Shown: in pieces, positions 24,652-33,499 of the stretch
How positions within the stretch are numbered: position 1 is the first letter of the stretch
Layout of the letters: the number at the start of each line of letters is the position of its first letter
From: Nocardiopsis sinuspersici
GTDB taxonomy: Bacteria > Actinomycetota > Actinomycetes > Streptosporangiales > Streptosporangiaceae
NCBI GenBank assembly: GCA_008638415.1
Contig: VWVT01000019.1
Coordinates: 57,778-121,777, forward strand
Length of the DNA stretch: 64,000 nt
Reading direction: 5' to 3'
Program-made: the position numbers and the translations under genes
The notes under the pieces: model-generated
Told to the model about the DNA's origin: nothing
Seen by the model: only the letters and a program-made list of their open reading frames with translations
The model's database searches: none

Positions 24652-27128
24652 CGACTCAGTGGAACCCCGCGCAGGCGCACGGGGAACCCGGCGCGCGAGA
24701 CCGTGCCGAGGGCGAGGACCGCGAGAGCGGGCAGCCCGCGTCCGGTGCCCGGGACGACAAGCGCACCCGGAGCGAGGCCCGGCCCGAGGGCGGAGCGTGG
24801 CGCGGGTACACCATGCCGGTCCCCGAGCACCCCGAGCACTCCACTTCCGGAGAGGACCCCGAGGAGCCCGCCTACGACGGCATCGCGGGCTATCCGGACC
24901 CGTCCGGAGCCGTCGCGTCGAAGACGGCCTCCGAGAGCGGCGGGCGCGCGCCGGAGAGTGGGGAGGCGGCCGAGGGCGGCTCTAAGCTCTCCCCGGCCGC
25001 GCAGCGGCGCTCCGGGCGGCACGCACGGCACTCCGCGGCCCCCCGAAGCGACCACGAGGGCGCCCGCCGCACCGAAGCCGCCAGGGCCGGAGCCGGCGCG
25101 GGCACGGACGCCGCCGACGGCGGCCACGAGGACCCCGACGGCCTCGCCGGATGGGTCGGCAGCCTCGCCGACGCGGTCGACGACACCCGCATCGCCGGAC
25201 GCAACACCGGCGCCTTCCCGGCCGTGGGGCCGCAGGGGGACACCGAGAGCGGTGGACCGGCCGGCCAGAGGGCCCGTGCCCGGAGGGCCTCCGCGCCCGG
25301 GGCGGCGGAGTCCGGGAGCGAGAGGTCCGGCAGCGGGGAGGCCGCCGGGCGGGGACCGGAGGATCCCCCGCCGCTGCCGCGCCGCGTCCCCGGCCCCTCC
25401 GCCGTCTCCGGCGCCTTCCGAGCCGTGGGCCCCGACGCCGCGGCCGAGAGCACCGGGGAGACCGGGGAGGAAGAGGAGTACCGCCCCACCACCCACGACG
25501 GCTGGGAGCCCACCCGGACCACCACCCGGGCCGAGCTGATCGAGCGCCTGGACGCGCTGAACACCCTCGTCGAGCTGGGCCGGGACGAACTGCCCCAGGA
25601 GTTCACCGCGCGGGCCGCCCAACTGCTCGACCACGCGGGCGCCCGGCTGAGGCTGTCGGGCGACCACACCGTGGTCGCGCTCGCGGGGGGCACCGGCAGC
25701 GGCAAGTCCTCGCTGTTCAACGCCCTGTGCGGGCTCCAGCTGTCGCAGACCGGAGTCACCCGCCCCACCACCTCCAGCGCACACGCCTGCGTGTGGGGGC
25801 ACGAGGGCGCCGACGCCCTCCTGAGCTGGCTGGGCGTCTCCACCCGCTACCGGCACTCGCGTACCAGCGTCCTGGACACGGGCAACTCCGAGCTGACCGG
25901 ACTGGTCCTGCTCGACCTGCCCGACCACGACTCCGTCCGCAGCATGCACACCGCCGAGGCCGACCGGCTCATCGGCTCGGTCGACCTGCTGGTGTGGGTG
26001 CTGGACCCGCAGAAGTACGCCGACGCGGCGGTGCACCACCGCTACCTGGCGCAGATGGCCGGGCACGGCGCGGTCACCGTCGCCGTCCTCAACCAGGTCG
26101 ACAAGGTCGGGTCCGACGAGCTCGAGGAGCTGCTCACCGACCTGCGGCGCCTGCTGGAGGCGGAGTCGGGGGTGCACCCGCGGGTGATCACCACCTCCAC
26201 GGTCACCGACGAGGGCATCCAGGACCTGCGCGAGTTCCTCGCCGGTACGGTGCGCGAGCGGCGCGCGCTGGTGGACCGGCTGGTCGCCGACCTCGACCAG
26301 GTGATCAAGCCCTTCGAGGAGTTCTACGGCGAGCCGGTCTCCGAGACCGTCCCGGCCGAGGTGCGCGCCCAGATCCAGGAGGGCCTGGCCAACGCGGCCG
26401 GTGTGGCGGCGGTCGCCGACGTCACCGAGACCAACGACGTCGGGCGCGGCAAGCGCCAGGTCGGCTGGCCCGTCGCCCGTAGCGCGGTGCGGCTGCGCAA
26501 GGACCCGCTCGCCGCGGTCCAGCTCGACTTCCTGCGCCGCGACAGCGAGAACGGCGTGGGCGGCCCGGTGGACGCGCACGAGGCCGAGTTGGAGACCGCT
26601 CTGGGCGAGGCCGCCGACACCGTCTCGGAGGGGATGCCCGCGCCCTGGCGCCGCCGGATGCGCGCCGCCGCGCGCAGCGGGGTGCCCGAGCTCCCGGCCG
26701 AGCTGGGGGAGGCCGTCGCCGGTGCGGTCGGCGACCCCGACCTGAGCCCGTCGTGGTGGAAGGTCGCCCGCGCGTCCCAGTACGCGCTGCTGGCGGTCGC
26801 GGGCGTGGGACTGGCCTGGGCGGCCGTGGCGCTGCTGAGCTGGTTCGGCGGCGGCATCACCGGACTGGGCGCGTTCGACGACCCGCTGTTCGCCCTCTAC
26901 TCCGGCGCCGTGGTGGTCGCCGCCCTGCTGGTGGGATGGCTGACCGGGGTGGGTTGCGGAAACCTCGTGGAGGTGGCCGCGGTCCAGCGCCGCGAGGACG
27001 TGGAGAGGGCGGCCCAGACCAGGGTCCGGGAGATCACCGGACTGCGGGTGGTGGAGCCGATGGAGACCGAACTGGCCAGGTACCGCGCGTTCCGTGCGGC
27101 CTACGAGGTGGCCAGGCCCGCGGACTGA
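24648..27128 (+). CDS. Membrane GTPase (YfjP/dynamin-like), second of the pair
   Basis: 826 aa. Residues 1-285 are charged, low-complexity and probably disordered. The GTPase domain has G1 AGGTGSGKSS (about 344-353), QTGVTRPTTSSAHA (G2 area), LDLPDHDS (G3) and LNQVDKV (G4). Two membrane helices near 706-728 and 745-767 (QYALLAVAGVGLAWAAVALL and LYSGAVVVAALLVGWLTG) give a hairpin in the membrane, followed by ~60 helical residues. With the preceding soluble partner this suggests a two-component membrane-remodelling or septum-associated machine. No sporulation genes lie nearby to narrow this down. Confidence 0.88.
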   Translation: MTTQWNPAQAHGEPGARDRAEGEDRESGQPASGARDDKRTRSEARPEGGAWRGYTMPVPEHPEHSTSGEDPEEPAYDGIAGYPDPSGAVASKTASESGGRAPESGEAAEGGSKLSPAAQRRSGRHARHSAAPRSDHEGARRTEAARAGAGAGTDAADGGHEDPDGLAGWVGSLADAVDDTRIAGRNTGAFPAVGPQGDTESGGPAGQRARARRASAPGAAESGSERSGSGEAAGRGPEDPPPLPRRVPGPSAVSGAFRAVGPDAAAESTGETGEEEEYRPTTHDGWEPTRTTTRAELIERLDALNTLVELGRDELPQEFTARAAQLLDHAGARLRLSGDHTVVALAGGTGSGKSSLFNALCGLQLSQTGVTRPTTSSAHACVWGHEGADALLSWLGVSTRYRHSRTSVLDTGNSELTGLVLLDLPDHDSVRSMHTAEADRLIGSVDLLVWVLDPQKYADAAVHHRYLAQMAGHGAVTVAVLNQVDKVGSDELEELLTDLRRLLEAESGVHPRVITTSTVTDEGIQDLREFLAGTVRERRALVDRLVADLDQVIKPFEEFYGEPVSETVPAEVRAQIQEGLANAAGVAAVADVTETNDVGRGKRQVGWPVARSAVRLRKDPLAAVQLDFLRRDSENGVGGPVDAHEAELETALGEAADTVSEGMPAPWRRRMRAAARSGVPELPAELGEAVAGAVGDPDLSPSWWKVARASQYALLAVAGVGLAWAAVALLSWFGGGITGLGAFDDPLFALYSGAVVVAALLVGWLTGVGCGNLVEVAAVQRREDVERAAQTRVREITGLRVVEPMETELARYRAFRAAYEVARPAD

Positions 27129-27190
27129 CCGCGGGATCCGGTGGTGGACGGGGAGCACTCTCCCGCTGACGCTTCACCCACCGTTCACGA

Positions 27191-27227
27191 CCCGGGGGCG
27201 GGCGGCACAGTGCCGCCCGCCCCCGGG
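27191..27227. terminator. Very strong hairpin after the GTPase pair
   Basis: CCCGGGGGCGGGCGGCAC (27191-27208) is mirrored by GTGCCGCCCGCCCCCGGG (27210-27227), an 18-bp perfect repeat around one base. It can end both the plus-strand operon and the small minus-strand ORF whose stop lies 11 bases away. Confidence 0.8.
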
Positions 27228-27237
27228 CGCTGCCGGA

Positions 27238-27327
27238 TTAGATCCAGGTGACGTGCTTGGACATGTCGTGCTCCTTGGGTCGAGTGCCGTCAGGGCCGGG
27301 ACGGTCAGGATGCCAGGCGGTCGGCAT
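27238..27327 (-). CDS. Tiny ORF (29 or 8 codons), function unknown
   Basis: The longest reading starts at 27327 and gives 29 residues beginning MPTAWHPDRPGPDGT and ending SKHVTWI. An AAGGAG site lies 6 bases before an internal ATG at 27264, which would give only MSKHVTWI. The ORF is followed after 10 bases by the 18-bp terminator hairpin, so the stretch has a complete RBS-ORF-terminator layout. An 8-bp inverted repeat (AGGATGCC / GGCATCCT, 27307-27330) covers the upstream ATG. It may be a small protein, a leader peptide or chance. No maturation enzyme is adjacent. Confidence 0.3.
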   Translation of the reverse strand: MPTAWHPDRPGPDGTRPKEHDMSKHVTWI

Positions 27328-27465
27328 CCTGTGCCGTGGAGCGGCTACCGTCACAGCTCCCTACGGAAGGATGCCCCAAAACGTCACCGGGGCCAACCCT
27401 CGCAAGTCCGCTCCCTCGGGGCGGGAAGGTGCTGCCATGCTTTCCATACAATAAGCAATTAATAT

Positions 27466-27480
27466 ATTACCCAAGGTAAT
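27466..27480 (+). promoter_or_regulatory. Palindrome in an A+T-rich promoter-like segment
   Basis: ATTACC (27466-27471) and GGTAAT (27475-27480) form a 6-bp inverted repeat inside the most A+T-rich segment nearby (27441-27486). This is a likely operator or promoter for the diguanylate cyclase 206 bases downstream. Confidence 0.4.
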
Positions 27481-27501
27481 GTAAACTGGCGTCGGTAACG
27501 G

Positions 27502-27620
27502 CGGTGCTACGCGACGAACAAGTTTTCGGGGTTACGGGTACCCAACCGTCGTAACCGAGTGGCACCGTAAGGGAACGCGGGGCAAATCCGGCTCGTCGAA
27601 GGGAGAACCATCGTGGGGTT
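27502..27620 (+). ncRNA. Folded 5' leader before the diguanylate cyclase gene, unassigned
   Basis: CGGTGC (27502-27507) pairs with GCACCG (27562-27567) and encloses GGTTAC/GTAACC (27530-27535, 27551-27556). Just after it comes AAGGGAACGCGGGGCAAATC, in which CGG and CCG close a loop with GCAAAT. The order helix, AGGGAA, small hairpin with AA-TCC resembles the core of cobalamin riboswitches, but the following CCCGC and the kissing-loop partner are missing, so I do not call it one. The leader is about 200 bases long. Confidence 0.35.
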
Positions 27621-27685
27621 GGGCCCGTCAGAGGCGGTTGTAAGAGCCTGATGGCGCAGAGCGACCAAGGAGGGAGGGCGCAGCG

Positions 27686-29065
27686 GTGAGCATCTCGGAG
27701 AAGCCGGCGAGGACCGGGGGACCGCCGCCTCACGGAGGCCAGGCGCGCTGGTCGTTCCTGCAGCAGCCCCGGAGCCTGATCGTCTACATGGGACTGCTCC
27801 TGTCCGTCACGCTGTTCCTGTTCGGGATGGTCGTCGCCCTGCGCCCTCCCGCGTGGTCGGACGCACTCACCTTCTCGGCCCTCGTGCTCTGCGCCGCCTT
27901 CGGGGTGGAGGCGATCCGGAGGCTGGGCCTTCCCGCGGGAGTGTCCCGCGACCTGCTGGGCGCGTGGTGGTTCCCCGCGATCCTCCTCCTGCCGCCCCTG
28001 TACGCCCTGCTTCTTCCCGTCCCCGTCTTCGTGATGATGCAGATCCGCTCCCGCCGCGCGCTGGTGCACCGCCGGGTGTTCAACGCGATCGCCGTCGCCC
28101 TGTCGGGCTTCCTGGCCTCGGTGGCCTGGCACAGCGTTCAGGGCGGCGGCCTGGCGGCGGGGCTGCGCGGGGTCTCCGACGCCCACGAGAGCCTGGCCAC
28201 GGTCACCGGAGTGCTCGTGGCGCTGCTGTGCTGTGCCGGGTTCACCGTCCTCAACACGCTCATCGTCGTGCTGGCCGCGCGGATGAGCAGCGGCCCCGGA
28301 CAGCGCTTCCGGCCCATGTGGGACCGCGAAGCCCTCACCGTGGACGCCGTCGAATTATGCGTCGGCGTCACCGTCGCCATCCTCGCCCACCTCTCGCTGC
28401 TGCTGCTGGTCATCGCCGTCCCCCCGGTACTGCTGCTACAGCGCAGCCTGTTGTACAACCAGTTGCAGACGGCGGCCAGGACCGATCCCAAGACGGGTCT
28501 GCTCAACGCCCCGACCTGGGAGCAGGAGGCCGCGGTGGAGATCGCCAGGGCACGCTCCTCGCGGGGGCGGGCCGCGGTGCTGATCATCGACATCGACCAC
28601 TTCAAGAGGGTCAACGACAGCCACGGTCACCTGTTCGGCGACCAGGTTCTGCTGGGCGTGGCCACCACCATCGCCCAGCAGCTGCGCCAGTCCGACCTGC
28701 TCGGCCGCTTCGGCGGAGAGGAGTTCGTGGTACTGCTGCCCGGCTCCGACACCACCGAGGCCTGGCGGGCCGCCGAGCGCCTGCGCTCCCAGGTGGGGTG
28801 CATGGAGATCGAGGTGGACGAAGTACCGGTGTCCATCACCATCTCGATCGGTGTGGCCGTCGTCGGCGACCACGGCAACGACCTGGTGGAGCTGCTCACC
28901 GCGGCCGACCTCGCGCTCTACCGGGCCAAGGAGACCGGCCGCGACCGCGTGTGCCTGCCCGCCGGCCACACCGGTGTCGGCGACAGGATCCCCGGGCCCA
29001 GGGGCGGGGAGATCCCCGGCCGCACGACGTCCGCCGACCCCACCGACCCCACGGAAATCCCCTGA
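27686..29065 (+). CDS. Membrane diguanylate cyclase (GGDEF)
   Basis: 459 aa from GTG 27686 behind AGGAGGGAGG. Residues 30-255 form about six membrane helices (SLIVYMGLLLSVTLFLFGMV through ILAHLSLLLLVIAVPPVLLL), a MASE-like sensor. The GGDEF domain starts near DPKTGLLNAPTW with IDIDHFKRVNDSHGHLFGDQ and the active-site motif RFGGEEF near 340-346, so it should make cyclic di-GMP. An RxxD inhibitory site is not obvious at the usual position; DLLGRFGG precedes directly with RQSD five residues before the motif, which could serve. There is no EAL domain. The C-terminal ~35 residues are Pro/Gly-rich. The long folded leader suggests post-transcriptional control. Confidence 0.92.
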   Translation: MSISEKPARTGGPPPHGGQARWSFLQQPRSLIVYMGLLLSVTLFLFGMVVALRPPAWSDALTFSALVLCAAFGVEAIRRLGLPAGVSRDLLGAWWFPAILLLPPLYALLLPVPVFVMMQIRSRRALVHRRVFNAIAVALSGFLASVAWHSVQGGGLAAGLRGVSDAHESLATVTGVLVALLCCAGFTVLNTLIVVLAARMSSGPGQRFRPMWDREALTVDAVELCVGVTVAILAHLSLLLLVIAVPPVLLLQRSLLYNQLQTAARTDPKTGLLNAPTWEQEAAVEIARARSSRGRAAVLIIDIDHFKRVNDSHGHLFGDQVLLGVATTIAQQLRQSDLLGRFGGEEFVVLLPGSDTTEAWRAAERLRSQVGCMEIEVDEVPVSITISIGVAVVGDHGNDLVELLTAADLALYRAKETGRDRVCLPAGHTGVGDRIPGPRGGEIPGRTTSADPTDPTEIP

Positions 29066-29157
29066 CCCGCGTATTCACGGTTCCGCGGTTCCCCGGAGTC
29101 GTCCACAGCCACGAAGAGGCCATTGTGTGAGACCGCCGGATCACCCAACGTGAAGAT

Positions 29158-30462
29158 ATGCACTCCGACCAGCCACGCCGCTTCCTCCACCCCCGAGACC
29201 CCCGTGACTTCCTCCCCGCCCCCGCGCAGCGCACCGGCGACCCGTCCGCCTCCGGCCCGCTCCCGGCCGACGGCTCCGTCCCCGGCCCCCCTCCCGGTTC
29301 CGCCTCCGACGCGCCCCTCCCGGACGCCTCCGCCCCCGACGACGTCACCGCCACGGACGTCCCCGCCGTCCCCGCCGTTCCCCCGCCCCGGGGCCCCGTC
29401 GGGCCGGCGCCGTCCCACGCCCCCGGGACACGCGGCACCCTCGTCCTGACCACCCCGACCGACATCATCGCCACCCTGCCCTACCTGGTGGGAGTGCCCC
29501 CCGACCCCGGGCTCGTCGTCCTCGCGATGCGGGGCAGGGGCGTGCACTCCGCGTTCCGGGGCGACCTGGACCGGCTGGACGCGGCCGGGGACCCGCTGAA
29601 GCGCGCCGCCGCCCCCGTCGACACGGCCGCGTCCGAGGGCTGCACCGCCCTGGTGATCGTGGCCTACGGGCCGCCCGAACGGGTCACCCCCTACGTCGAC
29701 GGGCTTCTGTCCGCCGCCCGAGAGCGCGCCCTGACCGTCCTGGACGCCCTCCGGGTCACGGAGGGGCGGTACTGGTCCTACACCTGCGGGAGGGCCGGCT
29801 GCTGCCCGGCCGGGGGAACCGTTGTCAACGTCGACAGCTCCACCATCCCGGCCGACGCGGTCCTGCACGGGCTCGTCCCCGTACAGCCCCTCCACTCCGC
29901 GGCCGGCGACGCCGCACGGGTACGGGCCCTCCTGGAACCCGTGGGCGGCGAGGAGCGGGCCGCGATGGACGCTCTCGCCGAGAAGGCGGAGGCGCGTGCC
30001 CGGCTCATGCTGGAGCGGGGGATGCGCGGAGCCCTGACCGACCGGGGACTGTCCGCCGCCCTGGCGGCCGTGCGGGCCGAGCGGTCGGGGCGGGGGATCA
30101 CCGGCCGGGAGGAGCTGGCCTGGCTGGGGACGTACCTCACCGAGACCCGCGTGCGCGACGAGATGTGGGCGCGCATCACCGCGGAGACCGCGCCCGCGCA
30201 CCAGGAGCTGTGGAGCCGGGTCGCCCGCCACCTGCCCCGGCGCCTGCGGGCGGCCCCGGCCTCGCTGCTGGCGGTCGCGGCGTGGCAGCGCGATGACAGG
30301 GCGCTGGCCGCGGCGGCCCTGGACGCGGCTCTGACGGCCGACCCCGGCTACTCCATGGCGGTGCTGATGAGCCGGGCGCTGGCCTGGGGGCTGCCGGTGG
30401 AGCGGTGGCGGGAGTTCACCCCCCGCTGGCTGAGGGAGAGGAGCGAGTACCCCGAGGAGTGA
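29158..30462 (+). CDS. DUF4192 domain-containing protein
   Basis: 434 aa. Residues 1-95 are Pro/Ala/Ser-rich and disordered. The DUF4192 domain starts at LTTPTDIIATLPYLVGVPPD and includes LVVLAMRGRGVHSAFRGDLD, VIVAYGPPERVTPYVDG and the diagnostic YWSYTCGRAGCCPAGGTVV, with a cysteine cluster. The C-terminal half is helical with an Ala-rich repeat (SLLAVAAWQRDDRALAAAAL) like the end of many family members. The function of DUF4192 is unknown; it is widespread in actinobacteria. A 92-bp gap separates it from the diguanylate cyclase; it may have its own promoter. Confidence 0.88.
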   Translation: MHSDQPRRFLHPRDPRDFLPAPAQRTGDPSASGPLPADGSVPGPPPGSASDAPLPDASAPDDVTATDVPAVPAVPPPRGPVGPAPSHAPGTRGTLVLTTPTDIIATLPYLVGVPPDPGLVVLAMRGRGVHSAFRGDLDRLDAAGDPLKRAAAPVDTAASEGCTALVIVAYGPPERVTPYVDGLLSAARERALTVLDALRVTEGRYWSYTCGRAGCCPAGGTVVNVDSSTIPADAVLHGLVPVQPLHSAAGDAARVRALLEPVGGEERAAMDALAEKAEARARLMLERGMRGALTDRGLSAALAAVRAERSGRGITGREELAWLGTYLTETRVRDEMWARITAETAPAHQELWSRVARHLPRRLRAAPASLLAVAAWQRDDRALAAAALDAALTADPGYSMAVLMSRALAWGLPVERWREFTPRWLRERSEYPEE

Positions 30463-30571
30463 GCGCTCGCCGCCGCCGCGTCGGCCCGGGCGGCCGCCTC
30501 CCTCGCCCGGCCGGTTCCCGGACGCCCACGCGATGGCGGGGGCATGGGCCGCGACGCCCTAGGCTGGAAGC

Positions 30572-32236
<1,665 letters not shown>

Positions 32237-32274
32237 CGGACCGGCGGCGGGCCCGGCCCCGCCGCGGTGCACCC

Positions 32275-32310
32275 GGCCCGTGGACGGACCCTCCGGTCCG
32301 GCCACGGGCC
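32275..32310 (+). terminator. Terminator after ettA
   Basis: GGCCCGTGG (32275-32283) pairs with CCACGGGCC (32302-32310); an inner GGACC/GGTCC stem extends the hairpin. Confidence 0.65.
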
Positions 32311-32372
32311 GTCGTCCGTCCGGCCGCGCACCGCTTGTGGGTACCGGGATGTTGTCGCATACCCTGGTGGCG

Positions 32373-32903
32373 ATGACTTCCGCGCGCGATCACCAGCAGA
32401 GCGCGGGCGACGAGCCCGTGCGTATGACGTTCTACGAGGCCGTGGGCGGTGAGGAGACCTTCACCCGCCTGGTCCGCCGCTTCTACGAGGGCGTGGCCGA
32501 GGACCCCGGACTGCGGCCCATGTACCCCGAGGAGGACCTCGGCCCCGCCGAGGAGCGCCTGCGCCTGTTCCTCATGCAGTACTGGGGCGGCCCGCGGACC
32601 TACAACGAGCGGCGTGGGCACCCCCGGCTGCGGATGCGGCACGTCCCCTTCCGCATCGGCATCACCGAGCGCGACCTGTGGCTCAAGCACATGCGTGCCG
32701 CGGTGGACTCCCTCGGCCTGCACGAGGTGCTGGAGCGGCAGCTGTGGGAGTACATGGTCATGGCCGCGCACAGCATGGTGAACGTCCCGGAGGAGACCAC
32801 CGTCCAGGAGGTGGCCAACCCGACACGGGTCTCGGTCTCCACCGACGACGACGGGGAGGACGGGGACGACGGCGGAGAGCCCGTCACCATCTCCCTGAAG
32901 TGA
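32373..32903 (+). CDS. glbO: Group II truncated haemoglobin (GlbO-like)
   Basis: 176 aa from ATG 32373; an in-frame ATG at 32349 would add 8 residues. The trHbII fold is clear: [20 protein letters not shown] with Tyr B10 in [41 protein letters not shown] with the proximal His F8, and the DLWLKHM Trp G8. The end (residues about 145-176) is an acidic tail ([14 protein letters not shown]) not part of the globin. Such globins bind O2 or NO and are common in actinobacteria. It lies after ettA, with a terminator between them. Confidence 0.93.
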   Translation: MTSARDHQQSAGDEPVRMTFYEAVGGEETFTRLVRRFYEGVAEDPGLRPMYPEEDLGPAEERLRLFLMQYWGGPRTYNERRGHPRLRMRHVPFRIGITERDLWLKHMRAAVDSLGLHEVLERQLWEYMVMAAHSMVNVPEETTVQEVANPTRVSVSTDDDGEDGDDGGEPVTISLK

Positions 32904-32924
32904 GGACGCCGGGGACCGCGCCCC

Positions 32925-33365
32925 TCAGGCGTAGTCGGCGAGGAAGGCACGCTCGGTGGCGTTGAGCCGCCGGGCGCTCTGCTTCGGCACGTCGAAGCCG
33001 ACCAGGACCGTCTTCGCCCGCAGGTACACCTTCGTCTCGTCACGGATCTCGTAGGCCAGGGTGAAGCTGGCGTTGCGCACCTCGGTCACCCACAGCTCCA
33101 CGCGCACCGGCTCCGACCGGGGCAGCAGCGGCGTCACGTAGTCGGCCTCCTGGCGGGCCACGACCATCGCACCGAAGACCTCGTCGCCCTCGACGGCGCC
33201 CTCGTAGCGCAGGAACGAGATCCGGGCGTCCTCCAGGTAGGTCAGCATCCGCACGTTGTTGACGTGGTGCTGCGGGTCGAGATCGGCGTAGCGGACCTGC
33301 GCGAGGTGCACGTGCCGCCTGGGCGCCGCCTGGGTGCCGACGGCTCCGGCCTCGGTCTGTGTCAC
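32925..33365 (-). CDS. Acyl-CoA thioesterase (4HBT hotdog fold)
   Basis: 146 aa. The hotdog signature VRYADLDPQHHVNNVRMLTY contains the catalytic Asp in the position used by 4-hydroxybenzoyl-CoA-type thioesterases, and the central helix LEDARISFLR follows. VELWVTEVRNASFTLAYEI and TVLVGFDVPKQSARRL complete the fold. The acyl-CoA substrate is unknown. GTG start. It lies downstream of the prolyl oligopeptidase on the same strand (134-bp gap) and converges on the haemoglobin gene. Confidence 0.9.
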   Translation of the reverse strand: MTQTEAGAVGTQAAPRRHVHLAQVRYADLDPQHHVNNVRMLTYLEDARISFLRYEGAVEGDEVFGAMVVARQEADYVTPLLPRSEPVRVELWVTEVRNASFTLAYEIRDETKVYLRAKTVLVGFDVPKQSARRLNATERAFLADYA

Positions 33366-33499
33366 GTCCGGGATCCTCTCCGCTGCTCTCCTGGGGGGTG
33401 GTACACCCCGATTGTCTCAACACTCCCCAGGAGAACAGGCTGTGCCCCCCGTCGGACGCCTGTGTCGTTGCTCTCCCGAAGGGGGGCGGGAGGACGGCG

